From positions 1,674,001 to 1,738,000 of the forward strand of contig OX579639.1 of assembly GCA_951230915.1 (NCBI GenBank): a stretch of 64,000 bases of DNA, given 5' to 3'. Below, one piece after another: positions 12,110 to 24,649 of this stretch. Each line of letters starts with the position of its first letter. Position 1 is the first letter of the stretch. The translations under genes were made by a program, and so were the position numbers. Below the pieces are notes generated by a model. That model saw nothing but the letters and a program-made list of their open reading frames with translations, was not told the origin of the DNA and did not search any database. This DNA comes from Antitrichia curtipendula (lineage: Eukaryota; Streptophyta; Bryopsida; Hypnales; Leucodontaceae).

Positions 12110-13603
12110 ATGCCGAGGCCAAAGAAGGGAGGGAAAGGCAAGCGGGTGCTGTCAGATGATGAAGAAGCTAGGATAACTAAGGAATATCCCATAGATGCTT
12201 GCAAAGAATTTTTGATCGAATTTACTGTCAAGTTTTATGAGTCCAAAACCACCACGTCCCTGGATAGCAAATATGTTAGATATCAAGAAGAATGAATTCA
12301 AAAATTCAAAGACGACATGACGCAGAAGATGTTAGAAGCACTGAACGTTCCGCAATGGAGGCATGAGATGGACAAATCGCGCTTCAACAAATTCTTGGCG
12401 AACAGGGTGAACAATGCATTTTGGAATGCCAAAGTGATTGTAGAAAAATTCAGCAAGAGCTACCGTGCACAGGATGCAGACTTCGAGCAAGTCATTCTCA
12501 GGGCAGACTTGTTTATTCAACAGTGCCGTCCATTTGCTAATTCACGGAATAGGCAAGGGTCAATGTTTTGGTGGAAGAGCATTGAGGGAATGGCGGAATT
12601 GCAGAAGGGGCGACGGCATCTTGTAGCGCTTCCAGAAACAGCAAGGGTGATTGCACAAGATGACAAAGTCATGATGGGCGGGTATGCAACAATTCGTAGG
12701 GTCCGAATTGAAGGATGTCCTGGGATACCCGTATTTTGGGAGTTTGCATCAAAGGTATCTCGCCAACATGGTATACAACCAAAACTCGCAAAATTGGAAC
12801 ACCAAAACGAGTCAATGGCAGTGAGGATTCCACATGATGGAGTCATACGATTTTATGCAGTGCATGCAACAAACAGCGAAGGGTATTCATACTGGTGGAA
12901 CGGCGGAACACTGCGGCAAATGTTGAACTTGGATGTGCAATATCCAGACAACATAGGTATTGCTTTGGCTTGTGCAAACGCTGATCCCGAAGAGGTGATT
13001 TGAGCTTTCCGTCTCGCTCGTTGGAGGAGGAAGCGCACGGAGCTTGCATGGGCATTGCTGCACATCATGAATGCAGTGCACAATGCTGGACATCTCCACA
13101 ATGATATTTCCCCGGACAACATCATGTTTCACTTTCCCGAAGACGAGTCCCTAGTCTACATTGGAGTTTGCGATTGGGGCTTGACTTCCGTAAGTAGCGA
13201 AGCACCCAAATCCTTGTACACGTTCACATCTGCAGGTGAGAAAGAAGAAGCTTTGCAAAGGAGGTGGTGGGTAGACCCCAATATTGCATATTTGCATAAG
13301 AGAAATGCGGATGTGGAAGTCATTCCCAATTTATCACGAAAATCAGAGGAATATGCGGTGGGTCGAATAGCTCAGAAGATCAACAAACAGTGCATGTCAG
13401 TGGCCTACCACAAGTTACACCGGGAAACCCAAGGACATACAAAGTTTAGCCATGAGGATTTGGCAATGGTGTTTCATCAATACTTGGAGCGACTTTGCAA
13501 TGAAGACAACGGTTCACGAGGTAGTTTGGCTGAAATTACCAATCAATTTACCAATTCTTACAATTGGCCAATACCAGATGAACACTTCCGACATTCATAT
13601 TAG
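12110..13603 (+). pseudogene. Gene C: protein-kinase-like gene with two in-frame stops
   Basis: An intronless frame of about 497 codons from ATG 12110 (MPRPKKGG...) is interrupted only by TGA codons near 12294 and 13001. Kinase landmarks occur in order. There is a glycine-rich GGYATIRRVRIEG, a lysine in FASKV (VAIK-like), HDGVIRF, and a hinge WWNGGTLRQML. HNDISPDN then stands in the place of HRD-xxxxN and CDWG in the place of DFG. The N-terminal 180 residues contain no domain I recognise. E (33180-34472) is a second copy and is colinear. The altered HRD and DFG motifs keep the catalytic Asp, Asn and Mg-binding Asp, so the ancestral protein may have been active. The substrate is unknown. It sits in the same type of GTCCG promoter unit as the CKKYVKM genes. 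Confidence 0.7.
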
Positions 13604-13964
13604 TACTTGAGCGTACTATATAGACTATAGAACTGTAGAAGTATTTAATCAACGTAGAAGTGAGGATTTACGTTTGTGGACCATGTGGCCTAAATAGTAT
13701 TATTTTCCATTTCCAGTATATACCAATTTATATGCAATTGGATGTACATTTTGGATTCTATAGTGTCCGGAAATTGTATATCTTCTCCATCATTTTTTAT
13801 ATGAAATACATAAACCGCTTTAACCAAAAATGCATAAATTCTTGTTGATGGATGTTGGATTGATAAGGTTATGTGAGAAGTTGTATGAATTGTCATATGA
13901 ATGTGCATGTAATAGGACAATGCAAATGGAGTACATTATATTTAGGTTTTCAGTAATGTCTACC

Positions 13965-15110
13965 CATTTTTTTTAAAAATTGAATACCCTTTAGGGTATT
14001 CAATTTCCTATTCTATCCTTTTTTAACAAAAAATTGAATACCCTTTAGGGTATTCAATTTCCTATTGTACCCATTTTTTGAAAAAATTGAATACCCTTTA
14101 CTTTTTTAGGGTATTCAATTTCCTGTTCCACCCATTTAAAAAAAAAATTGAATACCCTCTAGGATAATCAATTTCCTATTGTACCCATTTCTTTAAAAAA
14201 ATTGAATACCCTCTAGGAATCTAGGGTATTCAATATGTATTCTATCTAGTTTTTTTTCAAAATGGAATATCCTTGAGGGTATTGGATTTGAAGAAACATC
14301 CATTTAAGAAAAAAAATGAATACCCTAGAGGAGTAGAGGGTACTATATATATCTATTGTACCCATTTTTTTTCCAAATTGAATACCCTTTAGGGTATTCA
14401 ATTTCCTATTCTACCCATTTAAAAAAAATATTGAATACCCTAAAGGGTATTCAATTTCCTATTCTACCCATTTTATTTTTAAAATTCAATATCCTAGAGC
14501 GTATTCAATTTCCTATTCTACCTATTTAAAAAAAAATTGAATATCCTCTACGGTGTTCAAATTTCTATTCTATTCATTTTTAAAAGAAAACTGAATTTCC
14601 TCTAGGATATTCAATTTCCTATTCAACCCATTTAAAAAAGAATTGAACACCCTAGAAGGTATTCAATTTCCTACTCTATTGATTCATTTTTTTAAATTTA
14701 ATACCCTCCAGGGTATTCCATTTCCTATTCTATCCATTTTGGGTTTAAAATCGAATACTCTAGAGGGTAAGAGGGTATTCAATTTCCTATTCTACCCATC
14801 TTTTTTTAAAATTCAATACACTAGTCCCTAGAGGATGTTCAATTTTCTAATCTACCCATTTTTAAAAAATAATTGAATTTCCTGTAGGGTATTCTATTTC
14901 CTATTCAACCCATTTAAAAAAAATTTGATTACCCTACAAGGTATTCAATTTCCTATTCCACTTGTTTCTAAAAAAAAATTCAATACCAACCGAGGTATTC
15001 AATTTCCTATTCTACCCATTTTTAGAAAAAATTCAATACCCTAGAGAGTATTTAGTTTCCTATTCTACCCATTTCTTTTTGAAATTGAATACCTTAAAGG
15101 CTTTTCAATT
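13965..15110 (+). repeat. Hairpin minisatellite (TTGAATACCC/GGGTATTCAA), about 21 units
   Basis: Units of 52-60 bp each contain an inverted repeat, ATTGAATACCCT-n-AGGGTATTCAAT, separated by TTCCTATTCTACCCATTT and a run of A. Several units have a perfect stem of 10-13 bp. It lies between gene C and the GTCCG array at 15135. No reading frame runs through it. Confidence 0.85.
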
Positions 15111-15134
15111 TGAAAAAATATTTATTTAAGAAAA

Positions 15135-15409
15135 AAATCGCCAGTCCGATGCCCGCTCCCGTCCGACTTTCCTCCAGCCCGTCCGACCTCCGACAGAGCG
15201 TCCGCATTTCCGTCTGACCTCGGACGTCCCGAAGGCCTGTTCGACCTCTGACCCTCTGTTCGAAGTCCCGTCCGACCTCCCGACCCCCCGTCCGACCATC
15301 CACTAGACGGGGGGTCGGGGTTCGTCCGAATGCCCAGGGACGTCCGGAGGCCAGCGTCCTGGGACTCTGGACGTACGTCCAGGGCGTCCGGACGTCTGGA
15401 CAACCCTGT
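15135..15409 (-). repeat. GTCCG-rich array ending in a CAGGGTTG terminus
   Basis: GC-rich GTCCGA/CCGACC words, followed on the right by CGTCCGGACGTCTGGACAACCCTG. Read on the minus strand the edge is CAGGGTTGTCC-AGACGTCCG. The left edge of the gene D array (29950) is CAGGGTTGACAGGACGTCCG. hAT transposons typically start CAGGG, so this may be the outer end of a hAT-like unit that includes gene C. I could not find a matching end at 11.4 kb. Confidence 0.45.
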
Positions 15410-16604
15410 TTGACATAGATAATGTACACACAAATAAGTCCATATTCATTAAAACAAGACAAAATGGTCATTTTGACAACTTAAGTCCCTTCCTTTCAAA
15501 GATAAGTTATTGAATGCAAAGATAAATATAAGCAACATTATCACTAATTAATCAAGAGATTACAAATTTGAAATGGACACCAAGATAAAAATATATTACA
15601 TCTTGAGAAAGCTTAGAGCAATCACATACCAAAATAATAAAGTGATTCCACATGGAATTCCACATGATTGAGCGGTCAAAAAGTATGTGACATTTATAAC
15701 AAGTGGTCACTTTTTATATTGAAGGACATGAATTTACTTGAGCACCCATCTACATGTGAAACAATTTTCCTCACTTATATATATACTTTACTTTCTAGGA
15801 AATGAAATCCCGATAATTCTAATCTTGATAATTCTAATGATTGAATTTGTTAGTTTAAAAATATAGAGGCCATGTACACATGAAGCACTCAATTGTGCTA
15901 AAAAATGTATGTGAATGAATCACTATTAATAAGAACCCCGTGTTTTATGTGATATTTTCATGATTTTAAAAGGCAAATTTTAGTGGATGTCAAATAAAAT
16001 AACTTGTGTTTTAATGTCAGTAATAATGTCCAATATAACATATGTAACATGACTAGAACTTCTTGGTAGACTCCTTCATTCCATTCAAAATTACTTCTGA
16101 TTTATAGGAGGAAGGAGATATAGAAGGGACACCACTATCATATTTGTGTCTAGGAACTCATGCAAGCGGACGTTTATATTTTTAGTAGGAATATAAACAA
16201 TGGCTACAATGGATGCCTCTAATTTTGGAATAACATTTCAAATTTATGCAAACAAAATTTTATATAAAGTGCAATTTTTTTCCTAAATTCTCAATATTGT
16301 GGATGCAGACTGTGTGTTTCTTTGTATTGAATTTCCCATTTCAATCAAATATTGTGCCAACATTGGTATATTAGCATTATAGGTGTATTTTAATCCAATG
16401 AAGAAATTTTATTACTATTGCATGAATGCTCCCATAAAGATGCAAATATGGAAGCATTTGTTGATGAAAGTAGATGTTGGTAATTTATTGTATCCATTCA
16501 ATGTATAGGTCCTTCAACTTGTTACTCTACATACTATATTAGAGATAGAAGGATAGAATACTTTGCATACATTGTTCCCAAAAATGCTCTAAATATGGAT
16601 ACTT
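15410..16604. other. No gene seen: AT-rich DNA
   Basis: About 1.2 kb of AT-rich sequence with only short frames, no repeat structure and no similarity to other parts of the window that I could see. Confidence 0.4.
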
Positions 16605-18563
16605 GAATTATGCCTTTGTTTTACCTTTAAGGGGTCCGCTTTTACTTTTTAAAGGGGTAGTGACTCCACTACTTATGAATCTCACACTCTATAAATTTAT
16701 CAAAAACAACCAAAACAACCCAAAACAACCACTCGATCTCAATGCTACAACGAAACAAGTTTCCGTCTCCTCACAACTTTTCAGATGGCCTATCCGGGAA
16801 GCAGGTCACGCAGAATCCAGTCACTCCTCTTCACTACAACGACAGATACATACTATCCGGATTCAGCAGGGGAGAATCTACTAGGAACTAGACTAATACT
16901 GCAATTGGCAGATCTTCCGGTAAGTAGGGGTTTTCCCCTTGGCGGCCACTTAACTCCGCACAGGACCACTCTCAGTTCCAGAACCTCACCCGCACCACTC
17001 CAATCAGATTACCGTTCCAGTAGTTTAAAGACTCTATTGCATAAGTCCTCCAAATCAGACCTAACTTTGTCACAAATCCTCCCTCACACTCTAAATCCAA
17101 ACAACACGAATCCGGATTCCTCCTTTTCGGTTCCTCCTTACATCCTACCACTCAAACAAACATACAATTCACTCCGTACAACACTTGGAGTCGAAAGTCC
17201 ATTCGATAGCTCAAATTAAAGAAAGAAAATGAAATACAACTTCAAAAGTGCCTAGGGATGGAATAGAATGGGCAACAGACTTGCCCACCCTTAAGAACTA
17301 AGACAAAAAGGCGAAAAGGGCATCCAAAAACCCAGGTAACCAACCATTGACGCATCCGAGATATCCAGAATGCCAATGCCAATTATCCCTAAGAATCCAG
17401 AAACGGGTCCACATGCGGAAAATAACAAACTACCTACTAAATTTCCTATCTACCTCCACGGCGTGTCTTCTTTGAATTGTTGCCACTTTTGTCGTACGCA
17501 TAATCTAGGTATAAGCACCTTTAACACACAATTGTGGTTAGATGACACGGAAAATCGTCCCAGAGACTCTACTATGTTGCTATGAATTTGAATCTAATCG
17601 GATTATCTCTCAAACACCCCAAGGGAACCTAAAACCTCTCTTTCCCTCTTCCGGAACTTTACTTCTTTCCGGTTTCTAATCCGGATCCGTCCTTTTCCGG
17701 AATCCGGATACAGTAACTCTTTGGTTTGTAATACCCCTGTTTTACCTTCAGGGGGTCCGCTTTTACTCTTTGAAGGGGCAGGGACTCCACCACTTATTAA
17801 TCACATATTCTAACATCTACAAAACAACCCAAGACACTCAATAGATCTAAATGTTGCTATGAAGTAGGTTCCCGTCTCCTCACAGCTTTCCGGATTTCCT
17901 ATCCGGAAAGCAGGTCACACAGAATCCGGTTCTCCCTCTCCACTACAACGACAGATACACAATCATCCGATATAGACACAAGAGAAAATCCACGAAAAAG
18001 TAGTTGGTACTGTAGTTGGCGGATCTTCCGGTAAGTGGGGGTATTCCCCTTGGCGGCCGCTTAACTCCGCACGGAACTAGGAATAGTTCCGGAACCTCAC
18101 CCTCTTCACTCCAATCGGATTACTGTTCTAGTAATTTAAAGACCTTAAATGCACAAGTCCTACAAATCCGATCTAACTCCTTCAAGGATCCTCTTCTAAG
18201 ATCTAAATCAAAACAACCATGAATCCGGATTCCTCCTTCCCGGTTCCTCACAACTTACAAGGCACACAAACACACCACTCAAGTCCTTAAAAAGTACTTT
18301 AAAACATGGACAGTTCACTAAGTGGCTTGGATCAAAGTAAGGTAAATGAAATAAAAACTGAAATTGCATAAGGATGGAATGAATGAGCAACAGACCTGCT
18401 CACCATTTAAAACCAAAACAAAAAGGAAAAAGACAACCGAAAATCAAGCTAACCAACCACAGAAGCATCCGAGATATCCGGAGTGCTATTGTAAGTTATC
18501 CCTAGAATTCCGGAAACGGGCCCACATACGAAAAATCCGTTCCGGAAAACCCTAAGTAAAAAT

Positions 18564-20513
18564 TTAACTTCTAAATCCTACTTTCTTCGTCTTCTTCGAG
18601 CTGCTCCCCGTCTGCACCTGAGATGTCCTCGCCCTAGTCTTCGGCAGTGGTGTGAGCTTTCCGGCCGCTCGTGTCTGGATCTTCCGCTTCTTCGGCGGTG
18701 AGTCTTCTTCCTCATCCGTCTCTGTCGCGGATTCCGTCTCGAAGTCCTCCTTCTTGGATTCGAGAATCTCCATCTCCCGGATTGATGAATCCAAGTTGAT
18801 CGGCTCGTTGATAGCCTCCGGGGACGATGGCTTCGCTGGTGTTTCTTCCTGCATATGGACGAAGTCAGCCGGATGCGACTTGGCTGGATTCTCCACTGCT
18901 CCAATCCGGTTGAGCAGATTACCCCGGATCTGCATCCCTTCTTCCGGTGTCTGAGTTTGATCCGGCGTGGAAGTTCTGCCTTGTTCCGGAATGTTCTGCC
19001 CCTCCCTTTGACTCTGTCCCGGAGAATATGTCCTTTGAGCCAGCCATTTGCGCTGCACAAACGGCTTCAGGAGAGACTGTAGTCCTCCTGGTTTCGACAG
19101 TACCGGAATCCCCACAACTGGTTTCAGCGGAGTTTGGAGATACGGGTTGGTGGTGAGATCCGCTTCCGGAAAGGTCGAGAAGTCCATTGCCCTATCCGGA
19201 TCGACTCGAGCCACCAGAGTCTACATTTCTTGAAGTACCCTCTGCATCCGGGCCTCGAAATCCATAAGGATCATTACGATCTTGGATCCGGCCACGTGTC
19301 CCCCTGCTACCAGTTGGGCGTCGTAGAGTCTTGCCTTGTTCACAACCTCCGCCGGTTGTTCGATTAGGGCTTGGAGGTTCTGGACCATCTGCATGGCATC
19401 TTTCTCATTTTTCTGTGCCGCCTCGCATTCTCCTTGTGCCCAGTTCCTCCGGCTTTCTGCCTCCTCCCGGCTTCTCTCCAGGACCCGGATCTGCTCGTCC
19501 TTCTGACGGGTGACTTCCGGATTCGGCCTCTGCCGAATTTCTTCGATGATCTCCGCGGGTGGCATGTTCAGTTCCGTCGCCACCTCTTCCATGAACTGGA
19601 TGGCCTTGTGGTGTAGGTTCTGGGCCTGATGCATCCAGTCAAACCCGATGTCGAAGAACTCCCTTAGAGGTGGCTTCTCCTCTTCCGGAACTGGGCTTGG
19701 TTCCCGTTGTTCCGTCTCAGGTTGCTTCCCCCGTGAACCCGGATCCGTCGACTTCCGCTTGGGCTTCTTCCGCTCTAAGGCTTCCTCTTCCGGATCGTCT
19801 TCCTCCGCCTCCATCGGCTTGTCCTTCTCCAGCTCATCTGTAAGGTCATATTTGAGCAATTCCAACCCGGTGTTGTACACCAACATCTCATCCGTCGTCA
19901 ATACGTCACCGTGGTGGTAGATGTGGAAAAGGTAGGGGCTGATCGGGTTGTACCGGCTTTTGGACATGTGGTCCGCAAGCTTCGACACTACCTAAGCTAT
20001 GATCCGTCCCCAGTGCACCACTCTCTCCTCCATCGCTCCGAAAATTGTGTTGGCCATCGTAACCGTAACCCGGGTAGGTTTTTCCGGATACAGTATCGGG
20101 ATGAGGAAATTCAACACCCTCTTGTGGCGCTCGTCCACGCAGTCGCTAATCGCATACCCTTCCTTCGCGTGAGGAGGGTTTCGGAACTTTCCGGTTGCGT
20201 ACTTATCCGCCCGCGAGGCGAATCCGTCTCCGAACTTCCGGAAAGAGTAGACTTCCGCCCATACGTCCTCCGTCCACCCCTTGGGCTGCCCTCGCACCGT
20301 CAGCTCATACTGGTTCGAAGTCCCGTTGATCAATTCCTGAATCAACTCTTCCCCTCTCAGATTCCACGGACGGTCGATCAATCCGGCACACCCTAATCTC
20401 TGGAGATCCTGCTCCAACTCCTGCCGAGCGGTGGGGTCTGTCGGTATGGACGGACTCACCATCCGGGCAACCACCGACGATTTTGCGGATCGCGCCGCAC
20501 TAGTTTCCGCCAT
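18564..20513 (-). pseudogene. Gag-like protein of the inner element, two in-frame stops
   Basis: A frame of about 650 codons from ATG 20513 is broken by TAG near 19989 and TAG near 19218 without frame change. The N-terminal about 180 residues hold the conserved part: a WTEDVWAEVY segment, then KFRNPP, EGYAI-DC, IPILYPEKP and TIFGAMEERVVHWG. Its style recalls the plant transposon-type gag-like domains, a loose resemblance. An acidic linker follows, then a coiled coil (about 330-420) with INPNPEV-like and KNEKDAMQMVQ stretches, VGIPVL, and a basic tail (KKRK, SSKKTKK) that could be nuclear or nucleic-acid binding. The second TAG aligns with CAG in the copy at 36246. Confidence 0.65.
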
Positions 20514-20959
20514 CGCTACACCGACAAAGAAAACCCTAATCCGGCCTCACCTCTCTCTATCCGTAATCGAACTCTCACCAGACTTTCTCTCAACTAGCTA
20601 CGCGCGGACAAGTTTGGAAACTCAAAAGATGGAGAGAGAAAGGCGGGTGGTGGCCTTTAAATAGCCAAAAGAGCGCCACAAGTTCTCGGATTGGAACTGG
20701 ATTAGGTTTCCGTTCTCGAGGCGCGTCCCCTAGCCTCGTAGGCCGGATCCCTAGTCCGTAGGTGGCGGCGCTCCGGTCCATTTTCAGAAACCCTAATCTT
20801 GGTCGGATCGGAAACTAATTTCTGGATGAAGGCTTATTCCAAACGTAAGCTTCTCCGGAAGACATCTATCATTTCTTAACCGAAAAAAAATTAAAAATCT
20901 CTATCTATTCCTTCTATTCTACTCTATCTATACGGAAATTAGGTTTCCGTGTTGTGACA
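20514..20959 (-). promoter_or_regulatory. 5' leader and TATA promoter of the gag-like element
   Basis: A TATTTAAA box (plus-strand TTTAAATA at 20656-20663) lies about 145 bases upstream of the start codon. The whole leader, including 'ctcgtaggccggatcc', is conserved in the fragment at 27030-27474, which also keeps its TATA-like TTTAAATA. The 5' terminus reads TGTCACAACACGG on the minus strand. Confidence 0.6.
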
Positions 20960-20964
20960 ACTTT

Positions 20965-22458
20965 GACTCGCAGCTCCCGTTGGGCTCGACTTTAGAGGAG
21001 TCAAATGGACCGCCGCTCGGGTTTGGATCTTCCTTGGAATTGGTGGGAGGTCCTCATCCGTTTCCTTCTCCGATCCGGATTCGGAATTGAACTTCTTTTT
21101 TTCTAACTCCACAATCTCGTTGACCTCCTCGAACGAATCTAAGTTGATTGGTGCCTCACTCGGCTTTGGCGCCTCCTCTTCTGGTGCATCTTTTGCTTGC
21201 ATGTGGTGAAAGTCTTCCGGATTGGTCTGAGCCGGATTGGCCACTGTTTCCAATCGTTTGAGGAGGTTGTTTGGAACGGTCGACTTGGTCGGGTCCACCA
21301 ACTTGGGCGTCCTGACCCGGGTCTGAGCTGAGGTTTCCGCCTGAATCGGAAGGCTCTGCTCCTAAGTTGGAACTTGCACAGGGATCTGACTTTACTGCGT
21401 CAGCCACCCCTGCGGACTTTTCTGCGACTTCAATAGTGATCTAAGCCCCTCCGATTGTAAGTGGATCGAACTACCACCCATTGATTTGAATGGAGTCTAC
21501 ATGTATAGGTTGGTGGATAGATTTGGAAACGAAGAAAAATCCATAGCCCGGTCTGGATTGACTCAAGCCACCAACGATTGCATCTCCTTTAACACCCTCT
21601 CTATACGCGCTTGAAAATCCATAAGGATCATCACCACCTTCGATCCGGTCACATGCCCATTCGCTACCAATTGTACATCGTACAAGTTTGCCTTGTTCAC
21701 CAACTCGGCCGGTTGGGTGACAAGCGATCGCAGGCTCTGGACCACGTGGAGGGCGTCCTTCTCGTTCCGTCTCGCCAAAGAACACTCTCCTTCCGTCCAA
21801 CTGGTCCGAGCTTGAAACTCGTCCCGGGTTTTCTCTAAGTTTTGGATCCGCTCATCCTTCTACCGAATGACTTTCGAATTCGGCCTCTGTCGGATTTCCT
21901 CCAGGATTTCTTTTGGTGGAACCCTCAATTTCTCCGTAATCTCTTTGACGAATCCAATCGACCTCTTGTGCAAGAGTCGCACCTGCTCCATCCACTAGAA
22001 TCCGACGTCAAAGAACTCTTGGCCGGATGGCCTCTCTTCATCCGGAACTTGGTTTGTCTCCACCGGATCCACCTTGGGCTGTTTTTCCCTTGAACCCGGA
22101 TCCATCGACTTCCTCTTTATGCCTCTGCGTCTAAGTCGGTCTTCTTCTAGTTCCTCCTCCTCTTCTTCCTCCTCGGGTTCTGAATCTTCCTGTTGCACCT
22201 CGGTCATCAATTTGTACTTGAGGAGCTCACATTCGGTGTCGTAGACGAGTGTCTCATCCGATGTCAGCACACCACCATGGTGGTACAAGTAAAAAAGATA
22301 TGGGCTGATTGGACTGTACTTGGTCTTGGGCTCTTGGCTACGTGATTTGTTAATTTCATGACCACCGTTCTAGTAACCCTCCTCCAATGCACGACTCTCT
22401 CTTCCATTGCTTCGAAGATGGTGTTCACCACTGTGATCGTGACTCGGTGTGGGTGCAA
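20965..22458 (-). pseudogene. Gag-like gene of the outer element, interrupted and decayed
   Basis: It matches the gag-like protein of the inner element from the TIF-AMEERVVHW segment (22380-22420) through the acidic linker and coiled coil (KNEKDALHVVQSL near 21740) to the KIQTRAA tail near 21020. Several frameshifts and stops are present. Its last codons lie on the far side of the inner element (17455-17484, the PRR-TKK-like end), and its N-terminal third is missing. Confidence 0.6.
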
Positions 22459-22869
22459 GATTACCCACCCTTAGTAATCGAGCGAACATTGACCAGGTTC
22501 TATGCCTTTATCCACCTTTTAAATATATGGGAGTGTTGTGAGCGCGGTCCACTGTGCCTTCCAAGCAATGGATCTTTTTATGCTAACATTTTCTAAGTGT
22601 CGTGGATGGCAGCAAATACTACCAGAAATGCATGGGTAACTAACGAGCTGACTGCGATGATCAAAGGTGATGATAATTCCTAACTCCCTAACTCCCTATT
22701 CTATGTCTAGGTTTGGATGGGTGGTTGGCGTCATTTCTAACATCCCTAACTACGGAAAAGAGGAACCCTTACATTCCTTCCATAAATCTTTAGGATTACC
22801 TTTTGAAGTTGAATACTTCTCTCGGAAGCTGTAACTTTACGGCTAACCCTAAGCTTACTTTTTATTCTG

Positions 22870-23205
22870 ATTTCTAGCTTCTAATTGTACTCTAGATTTT
22901 CACTCCTAATTTAACTCTAGATTTTTACTCCTAGATTTAACTCTAAGTTTTTATCCCTACGTTTATCTCTAAGTTTTTATTCCTAATTTAACTCTAAATT
23001 TTTACTCCTAGATTTAACTCTAAGGTTTTATCCCTACGTTTAACTTTAAGTTTTTACTCCTAATTTAACTCTAAAGTTTTATCCCTACGTTTAACTCCTA
23101 ATTTAACTCTAGATTTTGACTCCTAGATTTAACTCTAAGGTTTTACCCCTACGTTTAACTCCTAATTTAACTCTAAATCTTTACTCCTATTTCTAATTTT
23201 TACCT
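22870..23205 (+). repeat. Minisatellite of TTTAACTCTA-TTTTACTCCTA units
   Basis: Repeats of about 25-27 bp alternate 'tttaactctaa', 'tttttactccta' and 'ttttatccctacg'. Roughly 12 units, non-coding. Confidence 0.7.
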
Positions 23206-24009
23206 TTACTTATCACGGTTTACTATTCACGTGAAAAAGCTAATTAAGGAAATCAATGCTAACGAGGAAAAAACACCAAGTATTGATTCAAGAACTCACC
23301 TCGTCACTACTGGTGTCGAACAAACGCTTGTCCGCATTCCTGCGTACATTCTCGTGCTCCATGGTGGTCCTTAATTTTGGTTGAATTTCTTCAAGCTCAC
23401 CGCTTATGTTTGGGAAAAATATTACACCCGTGTGGGTTAACCGTCTTCCTTCCTTTCCTCTCCCTTTCTCTTTCCTTTTCTTTCTCTTCCTCTCTTTTGC
23501 ACTAGTACTATTCTACCTACTCTTTTATAGACGTCTTACAACTATAGATTCAAATCCCAAGGGGTGTTAATGTCTCTCCTACCCTCTTACACGACTTTGT
23601 CTTCGTGTCATCCTAATCCTTCTCCTAATGGTCACTATGAATTCTCGAGATTTTTTTCCTAACACCTACTTAGCTAATCTAGGTCACTATTTATCGTCAC
23701 TCTCATCTAAGTTGCCCATATAGCCAACCCCCCTTTTCTCCTCCTCCTATCTTTTGAGTAGTTTTGTAGGTTTTGGACGGACGATTTTTTCCTATGTGGA
23801 GCTTAGTCGGGGTTGGACCCCATTTCTTTTCCTTCCTCTCTTTCTACCGTCACCTTGTCACGTTCTCTTTTTTTGTTTTGACAACGGCCCGACTCCCCAC
23901 CCAGACTCTAATTTCACCTAGCCTTGTATGTAATCTTTTAGAACCTGATTTTCTTTTCTTTGGCCTTGGTAACTAGTGGTTTTTGTTTTTTTTCTCTTTC
24001 TCCCTTGGA

Positions 24010-24390
24010 CTGCCTTGGTTCCCGAATCCCTTGGATTGCCGAGGTTCCTGACTCCCTGGACTGCGAGGTTACCCGACCCCCCTCTCGGACTGGCTGGACA
24101 AGCCCCTTGAGTGGACGACCTGACCTCCCCCTGGACTGGCTGGATGAGCCCCTGCTGATTGGACGGCCTGTCCTCGGACCGGTTGGATGAGCCCCTGCTG
24201 ACTGGACGACCACTCTCCTGACTGGCTGGACGAGCCCCCTAACTGGACGACCTGACCTTCCCCCGGACTGGCTGGATGAGCCCCTGTTGACTGGACGACC
24301 ACTCCTTGGACCGGCTGGATAGCCCTGTTGACTAGACAATCCCTCCCCGGACTGGTTGGACAGTCCTGCTGACTGGGGAACTGGTTTCTT
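24010..24390 (+). repeat. GGCTGGATGAGCCCCTGCTGACTGGACGAC minisatellite
   Basis: GC-rich imperfect units of about 30 and 60 bp alternate 'gactggctgga-gagcccc' and 'tgactggacgacc'. The open frames across it on both strands are repeat artefacts (Gly/Ser/Arg-rich). Confidence 0.7.
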
Positions 24391-24590
24391 CAAGCTAAAC
24401 TGGTCCCCTCTAAAACTGGTTTCCTTTAACTAAAAGCTGGTTTTTTCTAACTAAACGGGTTCTCTCTAACTAAAAACTGGTTTTTTCTAACTAACACGGG
24501 TTCTCTCTAACTAAAAAAAACAGTTTTCTCTAACTAAACGGGTTTTCTCTCACTAAAAGACTAGTTTTCTCTAAGCTAAAAAGAAGTAAC
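24390..24590 (+). repeat. Short tandem repeat of CTGGTTTT-TCTAACTAAA units
   Basis: About seven units of 26-35 bp alternate a 'ggttttctctaactaaa' body with a 'cgggttctctc' variant. Directly abuts the preceding minisatellite. Confidence 0.6.
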
Positions 24591-24649
24591 TTTGAACACT
24601 AATCTTTATCAATCGTAAGGACTCTACCTATCTTGGAAGCTAAACTTTG

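Larger units (their letters stand above)
17490..20959 (-). mobile_element. Complete 3.47-kb gag-like element with TGTC...GACA ends and ACTTT target duplication
   Basis: On the plus strand the element starts TGTCGTACGC at 17490 and ends GTTGTGACA at 20959. ACTTT flanks it at 17485-17489 and 20960-20964. It contains one gag-like gene (18564-20513, minus), a 5' leader of about 450 bp with a TATA box, and a 3' region of about 1.07 kb. TG...CA ends and a 5-bp duplication are typical of LTR retrotransposons, but I find no long terminal repeat: the 5' 450 bp and the 3' 1 kb do not match. Partial copies occur at 26600-27474, 28736-29948 and 34473-37424. It has no visible pol, integrase or protease, so it is non-autonomous. 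Confidence 0.7.
16605..22460 (-). mobile_element. Outer gag-like element, truncated at both ends, hosting a second copy
   Basis: Positions 16605-17489 match the 3' region of the inner element (from 17735 on: 'ttttaccttNaggggtccgcttttac'). The DNA resumes at 20960 with the rest of its gag-like gene. The split is exactly at the inner element and shows the duplicated ACTTT. The left edge lacks the terminal TGTC segment. The right edge is lost near 22460, inside the gag N-terminal coding part. Confidence 0.65.

Noticed and set aside
13965..15110. CRISPR-like array (regular repeats with inverted symmetry)
   Set aside because: Spacers are near-identical AT-rich phrases, not unique; the repeat is not constant; the context is eukaryotic with no cas genes.
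17490..18560. 3' long terminal repeat of the gag-like element
   Set aside because: It does not match the 5' 450 bp of the same element; only short words such as GTAGGTTCCCGTC-CTCACA look alike, which is not enough.
23938..24393. Gly/Ser/Arg-rich protein on the minus strand
   Set aside because: The frame follows a minisatellite and has no independent support.
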